A DNA stretch of 64,000 nucleotides, from NCBI GenBank assembly GCA_023213315.1, contig JAKCPI010005171.1, forward strand, positions 1 through 64,000, given 5' to 3'. The translations under genes and the position numbers were made by a program. Below, piece by piece: positions 32,057-42,814 of the stretch (its first letter is position 1; every line of letters starts with the position of its first letter). Source of the DNA: Euborellia annulipes (lineage: Eukaryota; Arthropoda; Insecta; Dermaptera; Anisolabididae). The notes under the pieces are model-generated. The model ran no database searches, was not told the origin of the DNA, and saw only the letters and a list, made by a program, of their open reading frames with translations.

Positions 32057-32237
32057 ATTTTTAAACAATTTTACTCAGGATATTTTATTGTAAAGGATAA
32101 TTTCCTGAATATTTTTAGACCAAAACCTCTATGATATCTCAAAATCTAAAAAAAGGTCAAGCCTTTTAAAATTTAGATATAAAAAACGGGATTTTGAGGA
32201 GAACGTATTTAAACACAATGAATAACTATTTAAAGTT

Positions 32238-32423
32238 GCCCTCGCGCTTGGCATAGTTGGTACCGCGCCTGCCTTGTATACCAAGGGTCAAGGGTTCGGA
32301 TCCCAGGCAGTCCGATTATTTTATTTAAGCCATTTAGATACCAAATGGCCTTAAATGGCCCAAGTTGCCGAAAAGACTGTGTGAATGAGAAAAAAGTGTG
32401 ATTGTTAAAAAAAAAAAAAAAGG
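32238..32423 (+). mobile_element. tRNA-derived SINE, subfamily variant
   Basis: Head GCTTGGCATAGTTGGTACCG and GGGTTCGGATCCCAGGC, resembling the heads at 13450-13506 and 63330-63376 rather than the GGTGTAGAGG type. The body is shortened and the tail is an A run. Confidence 0.82.
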
Positions 32424-32786
32424 TTACTAAATCAATTATGTTGTATTATTTATCGGATTCCCATCACTAAAATTACCGAATAAACCCTGTAGAGGAAATA
32501 TTGAAGAATCGAATTCAATCAAAACCCAAAGATCGATATTTTTGACCTAATTCGACTAAAATGCCCGTACCGAAAATTTTAATTCGCCGACAAGAGGTCC
32601 CGCATCACAAATGCAAGATAAATAAATTTAATGTCGAGATTTTGATGAGAACACGTGTTACTAGGATTATTGATTGCAATAAGGTGCCGACCCCGAATGA
32701 TATTGACAACGCTTTTGGGGGCTGTTCTGTCTATGAACTCATATTTGAAGTTACCCTTCCCGTTTCTACCACTCCCCTTTATAATA
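32424..32786. other. Repeat-like DNA, no gene
   Basis: An 86-codon frame from 32561 reads through a stretch where AAATTTAATGTCGAGATTTTG and CCCCGAATGA parallel F1 and family D sequence. It is most likely an old relative of F1 rather than a gene. Confidence 0.45.
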
Positions 32787-33395
32787 TTTTTATTTTTCTC
32801 TTACCTCTATATATATGTTAATATATATAGAGAGAAAGTATTGGATCCATGTCAAAAATTCGATGTCGAGATTTTGATGGATATACACGTTTTGAGGTCC
32901 CCTGAAACCAAAAAAGTGGTTTTCGCGACATGGTCTGTCTCTGTGTGTGTGTGTGCGTATGCGTTCAATTTTAAGCATTAAGAAATTGAGCTAGGAGTTT
33001 GAAATTTTATATTTAAGTTAGGCACCCCCATGGAACGTGACACCAAGCTTTTGAACAAAATCGACCAAAAAGTACTAGTACTTTACTGATGCACTTTTTC
33101 AGTTTTTTTCGATTTTTTCTAAATTTGCTGCAACGATTTTTTTTTTTAATTCAAAAATCAAATATTTTTTAGATGCTCTTTAAAATGTATATTCTCATTT
33201 TGCCATTGAAAGCTTCTGAAGACCACTTTACTCTTGTATTTCATAGGAAAGATACGAGAAATGGTTGCCATGGTAACAAAATATAAATATTTTCCCATGT
33301 TTATAAATAAATACATCTTGAATTTGAATATATCGGCGGAAACTAAATATATGTCGACACAAAAAATCTGGTGTGACCAGTCACGCCAGATTTTT
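32787..33395 (-). mobile_element. F1 repeat with collapsed left hairpin
   Basis: Right hairpin, microsatellite and whole body are present. The left hairpin is reduced to TCTGGTGTGACC/AGTCACGCCAGA with the inner ~60 bases gone, a clean internal loss as expected from hairpin excision or replication slippage. Confidence 0.85.
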
Positions 33396-33449
33396 CCTTT
33401 GAGTAATAAAGCAATTCTAATAGACTTTTGTTGTTAGGCCCATGTTTCA

Positions 33450-33545
33450 ATAGATTTTAAATTTTTATCGCTTGGAGCGAGAATCGAAGCCCTCATCCAC
33501 AGCTCAAAAGGCACCCATTTCACCCCAATGCTAGGGCATTAATTG
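33450..33545 (-). repeat. tRNA-like sequence, different from the main SINE
   Basis: The reverse strand reads CCCTAGCATTGGGGTGAAATG (A-box-like) and GGGCTTCGATTCTCGCTCC (B-box-like) ~45 bases apart. It does not close into a proper acceptor stem, so it may be a worn tRNA-derived head. Confidence 0.4.
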
Positions 33546-34360
33546 CAACAAATAAATAATGCAAATATCATTCAATTAGTAAGATCCACAAATCAAAATT
33601 CATCCAGAAAGAACAGATAGGCAGCCAAATGTTAGCGGAAAAGGAAAATGAGTTTTCCGTTATTTGTATGTTAAGAAAAGACACAAGTTTCCTCTTCCTT
33701 CACCTCCTCAAGTGGGATTAAAGAGAGAGAGAGAGAGAAATTGAGGAAATTGAAATATCTTCCTTCTTCCCAAAGAGATATTAGTTTGAAAATTAGATAG
33801 TAATCTACGAATTCCTCTGATTTCAATTTGAGAATCAATTAAACCGTTGAGGAACAAAAAAAAAAAAAAAAACAATCTCTCAGTCTCTGTCTATTTCATT
33901 TAATTGAAATAATAAAGTCTCTTATTTGGATATCGCTTTAATTACATCTAAATATTTTTCGTGTCGACATATATAGTTTCCTTCGATATTTTAGAATTCA
34001 AGATGTAAAATTTAAAAGCAAGGTCTTTAAAATACACAGGTTGGCCAGAAACTAGTAAATAAACAATTTTCCGGTCACAGTTTTTGATTGGTCCACGTCA
34101 TGAAGCTCCTCCTTGCTTGTATTTTTCTATGTGGCAGCGATGTTAACTGCCTATAACCTAGTTCACATTCATTTTGTTTTGTTGGCAAATTGTATAGTTC
34201 CTGTCTAAACTAATTTAGGCCCTGGTATTTATTTTGATTTATTAATAATATACCGTATATAGATATTTATAAATGGTTTGTTCCGAAAGATCTTTTACAA
34301 AAAGAGGAGCTCCATGACGTCACTCACTTGGAATGGAAAAAATGTAAATAAACCCAGTTT
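33546..34360. other. Non-genic DNA
   Basis: (GA)n at 33723-33740, an A run at 33858-33872, and an F1 left-half scrap at 33957-34020 (GTGTCGACATATATAGTTTCC). No gene is recognised. Confidence 0.45.
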
Positions 34361-34375
34361 GACCCCCCCCTGTTT

Positions 34376-34652
34376 TTTTTTTTTTTTTTTTTTTGTTAAA
34401 AACATTCACACTTTTTTCTCATTCACACTCACACTCACACACACATTCATACAGTCTTTTCGGCAACTTAGGCCATATAAGACTTTGACGATAACCGTTG
34501 TAGAGAATATATCTATTGTGGGGTCAGGCATTTCTATTTAAGCCATCTGGTATCCAAATGACTTAAATAAAATCATCGGACTGCCTGGGTCCGAACCCGC
34601 GACGTTTGGTATAGGAGGTAGGCGCGCTACTTACTACGCCAAACCCGGGGGC
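34376..34652 (-). mobile_element. tRNA-derived SINE with ~12-bp duplication
   Basis: T run, CATTCACACTTTTTTCTCATT, CGGCAACTTAGGCCATATAAG, ATTTAAGCCATCTGG, and a head complement ending ACCCGGGGGC. Flanks: ACCCCCCCCTGTTT on the left (34362-34375) and ACCCCCCTGTTT on the right (34653-34664), differing only by C-run length. Confidence 0.88.
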
Positions 34653-34659
34653 ACCCCCC

Positions 34660-34857
34660 TGTTTAAAAGTAAGGGAAAATATTTATATTTTGTTACCATG
34701 GCAATCATTTCTCCTATCTTTCCTATGAAGTACAAGAGTAAAGTGGTCTTCAGAAGATTTAAATAACAAAATGAGAATATGCATTTTAAAGAGCATCTAA
34801 AAAATAATTCCTTTTTGAATTTCAATCAAATCGTTGGAGTGAATTTTGAGAAAATCA

Positions 34858-34888
<31 letters not shown>

Positions 34889-34920
34889 GAAAAAGTACAT
34901 AAGTAATGTACTAGCACTAA
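34660..34920 (+). mobile_element. F1 repeat, central part
   Basis: From AAGTAAGGGAAAATATTTAT to GTACTAGCACTA. The A tract after GAAAATC has grown to about 28 bases. No ends are present. Confidence 0.75.
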
Positions 34921-35060
34921 GGTAAAGCATGTGAATTTTTTTCTCTAAATTTTTATTCTCGGAAATTTATCTAGAAAAGATGTTATTACAGACTTTCTCC
35001 ACTTATTATAATACTAAGCGCTGCGCGCCGAAGGCGACCAATGCAATTGAAATAAATTCC

Positions 35061-35722
35061 TTTTTTACTTCCTCTTACCTCTATATATGTTAATATATAT
35101 AGAGAGAAAGTATTGGATTCATGTCAAAAATTCGATGTCGAGATTTTGACGGATAAACATTTTTTAAGGTCCCCTGAATCCAAAAAGTGGTTTTCGCGAC
35201 TTGGTCTGTCTGTCTGTGTGTCTGTGAAAAAAATAGCTCAAGAATGAAAAGAGCTATGAGGTTGAAATTATATATTTAAGTTAGGCACCCCCATGGGACG
35301 TGACACGAAGCTTTTGAACAAAATCGACCAAAGAGTACTAGTACTTTACTGATGCACTTTTTTAGTTTTTTTTTTTTTCGATTTTCTCATAATTCGCTCC
35401 AAAGATTTTGATTAAAATACATAAATCAATTATTTTTTAGATTCTCAATAAAATGTATATTCTCATTTTGCCATTGAAATCTTCTGAAGACCACTTTACT
35501 CTTGTACTTCATAGGAAAGATATGAGAAATGATTGCCATGGTAACAAAATATAAATATTTTCCCATACTTATAAATTTTACATCTTGAATTCTAATATAT
35601 CGGCGGAAACTAAATATATGCCGAAACAAAAAATCTGGTGTGACGAGCACAGAACACAACTTTCGATTACCAAAGGTGAGAGAAAGTGGTGTGCTGTGCG
35701 CCAGTCACATCAGATTTTTTAT
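35061..35722 (-). mobile_element. F1 repeat, full length
   Basis: Right hairpin, TCTGTCTGTCTGTGTGTCTG microsatellite, body and left hairpin (with GTGGTGTGCTGTGC variant). Ends at CAGTCACATCAGATTTTTT. Confidence 0.9.
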
Positions 35723-35734
35723 CTTCCCTTAGAC

Positions 35735-35793
35735 GTCCGCGGCCCAGGTCCAATTAATCTGCGGCCCACGGGTTGGGAACCGCTGGTCTACAT
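35735..35793 (-). mobile_element. hAT-like terminal fragment
   Basis: GGCCCACGGGTTGGGAACCG followed by CTGGTCTA is a typical terminal phrase of animal hAT elements (complement of TAGACCAGCGGTTCCC). Only this end is present. Confidence 0.6.
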
Positions 35794-35967
35794 TAATGAA
35801 TTAACAAAGGATTAAGATAAAATAATATTCACATAGGCCCCATAGAAATCCTTGAAATAATTAATCAGAGTTAATGATCGTTACCAGTTTAAATTAAATT
35901 TCACAAATATTATTTTATAATTAATCGTATATATTAATATTTATTCTTTGTATTTTTATTGCATATA

Positions 35968-36055
35968 TCAGGGTTGTCCAACATTAGTCCCGCGGTCCTT
36001 ATGTGTACCGCGACCTCAATTTTGTGACCCGCGGAGCGGGTCTCTAAATCTGTAA
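35968..36055 (+). mobile_element. hAT-like terminal fragment
   Basis: CAGGGTTGTCCAACATTAGT followed by CCCGCGG and GACCCGCGGAGCGGG. This start and the GCCCGCGG-like phrase suggest a hAT end. With 35735-35793 it might be the same broken element, but the orientation argues for two separate pieces. Confidence 0.5.
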
Positions 36056-36265
36056 ACTACTCTAAGGCTATATTGAACAACAACAGCTGTTTTTGCCTGG
36101 ATAGCATCAATTAGAATTTTACTAAAATTTACGATAGTGGAGGGGAAAAAATAAAAGATAGAGATTTTCTATATATGTACATTTAGGGTGGTGTAAGTTT
36201 ATATGGCAAAAACAAAAAATTCACATAGAAGTTCTGCCATCCCTTTGTTTTATTACATCTACCCA

Positions 36266-36656
36266 TAGGCGCCGGAACTGGGGGGGGCAAGGGTACATTG
36301 TCCCCCCTGGCATCCTACAGGGGGGGGGACAGAGGGGGGCAAAATTTCTTTTTTTATTTCATTTATTTTTAAAAATGATATATTTTTACTTTTGAAAAAT
36401 AAAATCTTCTCAATTAAAAAAATTAAAAGAGTAAGAAATTCATTTTTTTCCAAATTTTTTCCAAAAATTTTTGATAAAATCACTAACAAATTTTTTAAAA
36501 TTTTAATTTTATTAAAATTTAGATTTTATTTAAAATTTTTCAAGTTTTATAATAGATTTGTTTTTGTTTTATACTATTTAAACATATTAAATTATTTTAA
36601 TTTTCTAAAAAAAATTTTTTTGCCCCCTCCTGATTCAAATTCGTTCCGGCGCCCCT
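36266..36656. mobile_element. MITE with GGCGCCGGAAC ends
   Basis: Inverted ends TAGGCGCCGGAAC and GTTCCGGCGCCCCT enclose a G/C-run zone (a hairpin around TGGCATCCTACAGGGGG) and an AT-rich core. Flanking direct repeat CATCTACC plus partial matches. A near-identical copy sits at 45592-45985 with an exact 11-base duplication. The long duplication suggests a Mutator-like (9-11 bp) mover. No protein. Confidence 0.8.
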
Positions 36657-38074
36657 GCATCTACCATTCCTATTTTTTATTGAAAATTTCAACCCCCTAT
36701 CTTATATACAAGAAGGTACTCAACGACTTTGAAATCTAATATATCGGCGGAAACTAAATACCAGTTTTTTTTTTCTTCAGAAGTGTGCATTCGGCCTTAG
36801 AACAAAAAAAGTACCTCTTCTCTGTACTATTAATCTTCATGTGATCACCCAATCCAAAAAAGGACTTAAAAATAACAATAGATCGATCTCTTTGTTTAGA
36901 AAAAATTAAATTTCCAACGGATATACTGAAAAAGAAGCATTTTTAATGATTTCTATTTATAATTTTCTCGTTTAATTTAAATTGTAAATTTTTTTTATTT
37001 AATTTATAAATTAAATTGACGTAATTCAAGGAATTTTGTTCTTCAATCTCTCTGCCATCTCTCGGCAAGATGACCAACTAAATTGAAAGAGATAGAGACG
37101 AGCGCGCACCTAGTGGGAATATTGGCAAACTGACAGTTTCCACAGTCCACCACGAGATGGCAGCACATCTCTAAAGATTGATCAATCAACAAAAAAAAAT
37201 TGATCTTTTTGATATTAACCAAAATAAAAAAATATTTTTTTTCTAAATCTAGATCAAGGTCATACACCTGTTGAGAAATAATTTTGAAAAAAAAAAATAT
37301 TCGATTATGGTTGATTATTAGTATTATTATTATTATTCAATAACAAGATGATGATGCTGATGATTATTATTATTATAAATACGACACGGCGGGAAGAAAG
37401 AGATGGTTGGCTGACCTGTAAGTGAGAAAGAGAGAGAGAGAGAGGGTGGGTAGTAGGAGCGAATTGATTTTTTTTAACCCTCCCCACCCCCTTTTTTGTT
37501 GTCTCCAAGTGCTTGTTCAGGTGTAATAAAAATGTCTTCTTTTTGATGACGTCCGTTTGTTGCTCCAGTCAACCCACCCTCTTAATTACTTATTACTAAA
37601 ACCCTTCTTTTTTTTTATAAACCTAACCTTGAAATTTGTTTTTTGTACTTACTTACTTACACCAGCCGATGTTGTTGTTTAATTAATTTTGAAGTACTCA
37701 CCTGAAACAAGAAAAGGAACAGATGTTGTTGGTCTAGTTTTAATATCGCCACCCCTTTGTCCCTCTTATAAAAGAGAGAGAGAGAGAGAGAGCGACCTCT
37801 AGTGACGTCATATGCTATCGATTGCTACCTTCTATTTAATTACGTTCAGTTCACGATCAGAATTTAAAAATCCCTCTCTCTCTCTCTCTCTCGGGGAAAT
37901 TTCATTTTATAAACGTCATTAGAGTGAACACGTAATAATAATAAAAAAAAAGAGCGCCATTGTTAATTATTAATCAATTGAATAAAACAATCTAATAATT
38001 CAAAAAAAAAAAAAAAAAAAGGAAATTATATTTAACATGCCTGAAGCTGCATAGCCCCCGTCCCATACTTTTAG
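36657..38074. other. Non-genic DNA with microsatellites
   Basis: Microsatellites: (TTA/ATT)n at 37317-37376, (GA)n at 37427-37445 and 37771-37793, (CT)n at 37874-37892, A run at 38002-38020. 37040-37180 is less AT-rich and looks single-copy. I see no convincing exon. Confidence 0.5.
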
Positions 38075-38180
38075 ACCTAAGTCACTCGAAAAGTCGATTT
38101 TGGAATCGATTATTCATTTCTGAAAGTCGACTTTTCGACTTTCTAGTCGACTTTTTAAAAAACTTTACTTAGGAGATACT
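38075..38180. repeat. Short repeat shared with 19510-19640
   Basis: GGAATCGATTATTCATTTCTG, GTCGACTTTTTAAAAAACT and TTAGGAGATACT match the earlier segment. It contains GTCGACTTTTCGAC palindromes. Confidence 0.55.
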
Positions 38181-38363
38181 ATGGGCGTAACTACATTGAC
38201 TGGCGCCCCTCCCCCTCCTGGTGGAGACGAATAAAGAATTTTTTTTTTTTTTTTGGGGGGGGACGATTTTTTTTTAGGGAACCAAATTGTTCCGTCACGT
38301 GTGCGGTCGGGTCTCTGCGCCTCCCCCGCATTGCGAGGTCTACGGGGGTGTTAGTTACGCCTC
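38181..38363. mobile_element. Short MITE with GGGCGTAACTA ends
   Basis: Begins TGGGCGTAACTACATTG and ends GTTAGTTACGCC, with GC-rich subterminal blocks around a T/G run. It probably sits within the preceding repeat, because TTAGGAGATACT is followed by similar AT sequence (AGTAAATATTAAATA) after it, as at 19630. Confidence 0.55.
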
Positions 38364-38439
38364 TAGTAAATATTAAATATATTTATTTATTATTAAATGC
38401 TTTTATTTAACTTACTCTTTCAAGGTCACCAACTTTATG

Positions 38440-39430
38440 GCTTTGTTAAGGACACTTCCCGATGAGCTAGAGGTGTGAAATTTGATATTTAAGAGTCATT
38501 TTTGATGACGCAAATTGTGAGTTTGGTTTTACCAAAATGGACCAAACTAATGTGGTACTTTATTTGAAACCCTTCGTGAATTAATGTAATTTCAAAAGAC
38601 TTCCCGATGGGCTAGAGGTGTGAAATGTAATACTTAAGAGTCATTTTTGGTGACGCCACTATATGGTGGTTTTGATCAAAATAGACCAAACTAATGTGGT
38701 ACTTTATTTGAAACCCTACGCGAATTAATGTAATTTCAAAAGACTTCCCGATGGGCTAGAGGTGTGAAATGTAATACTTAAGAGTCATTTTTGATGACGC
38801 CACTATATGGTGGTTTTGATCAAAATAGACCAAACTAATGTGGTACTTTATTTGAAACCCTTCGCGAATTAATGTAATTTCAAAAGACTTCCCGATGGGC
38901 TAGAGGTGTGAAATGTAATACTTAAGAGTCATTTTTGATGACGCCACTATATGGTGGTTTTGATCAAAATAGACCAAACTAATGTGGTACTTTATTTGAA
39001 ACCCTTCGCGAATTAATGTAATTTCAAAAGACTTCCCGATGGGCTAGAGGTGTGAAATGTAATACTTAAGAGTCATTTTTGATGACGCCACTATATGGTG
39101 GTTTTGATCAAAATAGACCAAACTAATGTGGTACTTTATTTGAAACCCTACGCGAATTAATGTAATTTCAAAAGACTTCCCGATGGGCTAGAGGTGTGAA
39201 ATGTAATACTTAAGAGTCATTTTTGATGACGCCACTATATGGTGGTTTTGATCAAAATAGACCAAACTAATGTGGTACTTTATTTGAAACCCTACGCGAA
39301 TTAATGTAATTTCAAAAGACTTCCCGATGGGCTAGAGGTGTGAAATGTAATACTTAAGAGTCATTTTTGATGACGCCACTATATGGTGGTTTTGATCAAA
39401 ATAGACCAAACTAATGTGGTACCTTATTTG
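38440..39430 (+). repeat. 144-bp satellite array, about 6.8 units
   Basis: ACTTCCCGATGGGCTAGAGG recurs at exact 144-base steps (phase points 38457, 38601, 38745, 38889, 39033, 39177, 39321). Units 2-7 differ at only a few sites (ACCCTTCGCG or ACCCTACGCG). The first unit is diverged and a worn unit trails at 39470-39570. Each unit has the small palindrome CCACTATATGGTGG. Homogeneity implies recent unequal exchange or rolling-circle spread. Confidence 0.95.
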
Positions 39431-39608
39431 GAGCCTCACGCAAATAAGGCCCTATTAACTATAGTTTTGAATTTTGATATTTACGAGTCATTTTTTTATG
39501 ATAATGAATAATTTTTCAATTGAACCAAATCAATACAGGCCAAACTAATGTGGTACTTTATTATATTGATGATTTTTGATAAGACTAAAAGACTAAAAAG
39601 CTTAAAAT

Positions 39609-39911
39609 AAAAATAAAATAAAAAAAAAGATTTTTAAAAAAATGCTTTTATTTAAATTGAACTAAAAAGAGAGAAATAAGAAAGAAATAATTTAATTGTT
39701 CTTGTTAAAATTTTTTAATATTTATGACTTAAAATAAAAGCGTGGGGCGCGAGCCTCGGAATCACTTCGAAGCGCCCCACGCTTTTATTTTAAGTCATAA
39801 ATATTAAAAAATTTTAACAAGAACAATTAAATTATTTCTTTCTTATTTCTCTCTTTTTAGTTCAATTTAAATAAAAGCATTTTTTTAAAAATCTTTTTTT
39901 TTATTTTATTT
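39609..39911. repeat. Near-perfect palindrome with GC-rich tip
   Basis: Arms of ~140 bases (39609-39750 and 39772-39911) are almost exact inverted copies with a 21-base loop. The tip stem is GCGTGGGGCGC/GCGCCCCACGC and the remainder AT-rich. Transcribed from either side it would make one long hairpin RNA. It begins just after the satellite's trailing unit. Confidence 0.92.
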
Positions 39912-40060
39912 TATAATATAAGATTTTATTAAGTTTTAAATACAACACAGTCAAATATTGTTTTCAATATTTTTATAAAAGAATATTCTATCTAGAAATT
40001 GCACGTGATATGGCACCGAACATTAAAATAAAATATGAAAATAAAAAATAAGAAATTATA

Positions 40061-40395
40061 TGGACCCTGTTATGCAATGGTGTGTCAAAGACCAAAAAAT
40101 TCAAAATTGAGTTAGGCACGGAATATTGTTTCACATGCTTTAATTAATAGTATTTTTTATGAAATATGTCCTAAAAAAAATTATATTTAATGTTATTTGC
40201 ACATTTGAAAAGAAAAATTATATATAATCCAATGTAAACAAAAAACTTTGCCTAACAAATTGCAAAAAGAAAAAACTTCCTGTATTACGGTTTGATACTG
40301 CTTCTTTCATCTCCTGAATTCAACAAAAAACTTTATTGTTGATTTTCTCAAAACTCGATGTTTGGTCTTTGACACACCATTGCATAACAGGGTCC
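40061..40395 (+). mobile_element. MITE family E with extra internal segment
   Basis: Ends TGGACCCTGTTATGCAATGG and CCATTGCATAACAGGGTCCA. The interior matches other E copies except for ~80 extra bases (about 40250-40328, CCTAACAAATTGC ... CTGAATTCAACA). It keeps GTGTGTCAAAGACC rather than GCGCC, so it belongs to a variant shared with the element at 63900. Confidence 0.85.
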
Positions 40396-41303
40396 ATATA
40401 TAACATTGTTCCAGAGAACTTGGTTCCAGAACATCTCGTTTTTGTAAATAAATAAATAAAATATCTAAGATATTATATATATCGCCTATGTGAGCCGCGA
40501 AATGGAAATTTTATATAATCAAGAGTCGCGGGAGCGACTCGTCGCCGAGCATGTGAAAAGCAAAAGAAAGCAAAGAAACTCTTAATACTACCATTTAGTT
40601 GACATTCCAATAGGTGCCAATGGCCCATTGCATTTAGATGGACGAGTCGTCCCTAGACTATATTATCAAGAATGATTTTAAATCCTTAATAAAAGATAGG
40701 GACGTGAAAAAATTTTTTTGAGAAACTTTTCTCTTTCTGGGCGAATATCTCAAAAAGTTTTTAAGATATCGGAGCCAAATTTTTTTTATATTAAACTAGA
40801 ATAAATAAGGATTATTTTGAGCACGAATTCAAAAAAAAATTCCAGTCCCAAAAAGAATGGCAGAGGCTCAAAGTTGAGATTTTGCCGATTTCGGAAGGTC
40901 AAAAGTTAGTCTCTTATTTTTCCTTTTTTTTTTTTTTTCTTTTTTTTCTTTTTTTTTTCATTCTTTTCTTCAATTTTCAAATTTTTAGACAAAGCTACAG
41001 GTTTCCCTGCTGGACCGATTAGGATGAAATTTAAAATACAAATAGATACTATCAAAAACCCGATACCTTTGATATAAAATTTCATTTTGGATCAAAAGTG
41101 ACTTTTTGAGAGGTATTCAAAATTTCAAATTTGTCCTATCTTTAACATGGCGAAAAGACAATTTTGACTATTTTGCTCACTGATGACGTCATCTAGGAAC
41201 ATATCTATTAATATTAGTAATTTTCATCCCTAATGGAATAACAATTTTTAGGATAAATCCATTCAGATAGAAATACAATAGATTAACGTGATAAGAAGAA
41301 GTG
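40396..41303. other. Non-genic DNA
   Basis: A GC-rich palindrome, GAGTCGCGGGAGCGACTC, at 40521-40538 stands out. A polypyrimidine T/C tract lies at 40915-40970. No gene is recognised. Confidence 0.45.
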
Positions 41304-41600
41304 CTACCAACATAACAAAAATAAAAAACCTAAAATTTTATAAAATTTAGTGAAATCCTATGTTTATCCTTTTGAATGGATACTAAACGATGTATTTACA
41401 TTCTACCAACATAACAAAAATAAAAAACCTAAAATTTTATAAAATTTAGGGAAATCCTATGTTTATCGTTTTGAATTAATACCAAACGATGTATTTACAT
41501 TCTACCAACATAACAAAAATAAAAGACCTAAAATTTTATAAAATTTGGTGAAATCCTATGTTTATCGTTTTGAATTAATACCAAACGATGTATTTATTTT
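41304..41600 (+). repeat. 99-bp tandem repeat, three copies
   Basis: CTACCAACATAACAAAAATA recurs at 41304, 41403 and 41502. Units share CCTAAAATTTTATAAAATTT and CCTATGTTTATC and end in ACGATGTATTTA. Very similar to one another. Confidence 0.9.
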
Positions 41601-41710
41601 TTACTGTTTGGAATGCATATTAAAATATCTATTCATGGGATAACTGAATATTTAATAAACAAAAATTATTAAATAATATTTAAATGCAATATTTCACAAA
41701 AAGAAGTGAA

Positions 41711-41992
41711 ATCTCAGCCAAAAACATCGGAGATGCAAAAAGGGGCGCCTCGCATTATTTTTGCCCAGCGTCGAGGTGAAATCAAAAAAATGCGCCTCGC
41801 TTTTCTGATTTATATAAAAGCGAGGATATATGAAACAAATAAAATTCTGTAGGGGTTTTATTTAAGTGAAAATATTTCCTCGCTTTTATATAAATCAGAA
41901 AAGCGAGGCGCATTTTTTTGATTTCACCTCGACGCTGGGCAAAAATAATGCGAGGCGCCCCCTTTTGCATCTCCGATGTTTTTGGCTGAGAT
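41711..41992. repeat. Near-perfect palindrome, 116-bp arms
   Basis: 41711-41826 and 41877-41992 are inverted copies (ATCTCAGCCAAAAACATCGG against its complement), differing mainly by one base in the A/C run. Arms contain GC-rich words (GGGCGCCTCGC, CCAGCGTCGAGG). The 50-base centre is AT-rich. The paired ORF seen here is just one arm read through the loop into the other. Confidence 0.92.
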
Positions 41993-42143
41993 TAAATATT
42001 TATTAATTCATATACCCGAAGAGGGAAAAGTAAGGGTGTGCTGCCGGGAGTTGAACCACGGATCCTCCAAATTTGTACTCGGAGTGCCCTTACCACTAGA
42101 CCACAGCACGGCATTCGAGTATATGAATTAATAAATATTTAAT
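41993..42143. repeat. Inverted repeat enclosing a tRNA-like sequence
   Basis: TATTTATTAATTCATATAC (about 41996-42014) and GTATATGAATTAATAAATA (about 42118-42136) form exact inverted flanks around ~100 bases containing a tRNA-like segment. It abuts the preceding palindrome without a gap. Confidence 0.8.
42040..42113 (-). pseudogene. tRNA-like sequence, probably non-functional
   Basis: On the minus strand GTGCTGTGGTCTAGTGG (acceptor and A box) is followed ~35 bases later by GTGGTTCAACTCCCGGCAGC. Six acceptor pairs form (GTGCTG with CAGCAC) and a D stem forms. The T stem has two mismatches, and the anticodon region CTCCGAGTACAAATTTGGAG is longer than standard. It is most likely a tRNA-derived repeat or pseudogene; I cannot assign an anticodon safely. 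Confidence 0.5.
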
Positions 42144-42814
42144 TATATAAATGAAAATAAAACATTAATATATTAAAGTTGAGGAATTAAGAATGCCACA
42201 TATCTTCAATAACCAATCATAGAAAGCGTGTTAATTGGTCTGTTATGTGTAGGTTTTAAAACAAAGATGAAGAGTATTATTATTTTCTGAGTAATATGTT
42301 CATTAATTATACTTGAAAATGCAGTTGGAATCTTTATAAAATACAATCATCATTTTTAAAAAATGAGATATCACATAATTTATGTCCTAATTAATGTAAA
42401 TTTTCTATGTATAACTAGTCAGTGGTAAATTTCTTAAAAAATTCCCATGTTTTGTACAATTGAAAATTGGTCGGTAAATAGATTTTTTAATAACCAAATA
42501 GGTTAACCTTTCATTTTCTCGAAACAATAGAAAATGGACTTACACCACTTTCAAAATAAACCGTCCATATATCGCCTGCTGAGTGGCGAAAGTCCGAAAT
42601 TCAACAAATCGAGATATCTTTTCGCCACTATGGAACTCAAAAGAGATTTTTTGGCTAATAGCAAAAAATTAAACTATTTATTTTGCAATAATATAAAATG
42701 TGGGTGATGTGGTTTGGTTAGTTTAAAAATAAATTAGACACCTATTTCCTGCAAGCAAATATTACATGAACGTAATATGCTGATCAATTTACGTTGATCC
42801 AAGTAATATTTTAT
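42144..42814. other. Non-genic DNA
   Basis: AT-rich, no gene or known repeat recognised. Confidence 0.4.

Noticed and set aside
32561..32821. 86-codon frame as a small gene
   Set aside because: The sequence parallels F1/family D phrases and runs into the F1 right hairpin; no independent coding evidence.
36392..36739. 115-codon lysine/phenylalanine-rich frame
   Set aside because: Lies in the AT-rich core of a MITE whose second copy at 45592-45985 does not keep the frame.
38440..39430. CRISPR-like array
   Set aside because: The 144-base units are contiguous with no unique spacers, and the context is eukaryotic. It is a satellite.
42040..42113. Functional tRNA gene on the minus strand
   Set aside because: Acceptor and D stems pair, but the T stem has two mismatches and the anticodon arm is too long. 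Reported as tRNA-like only.
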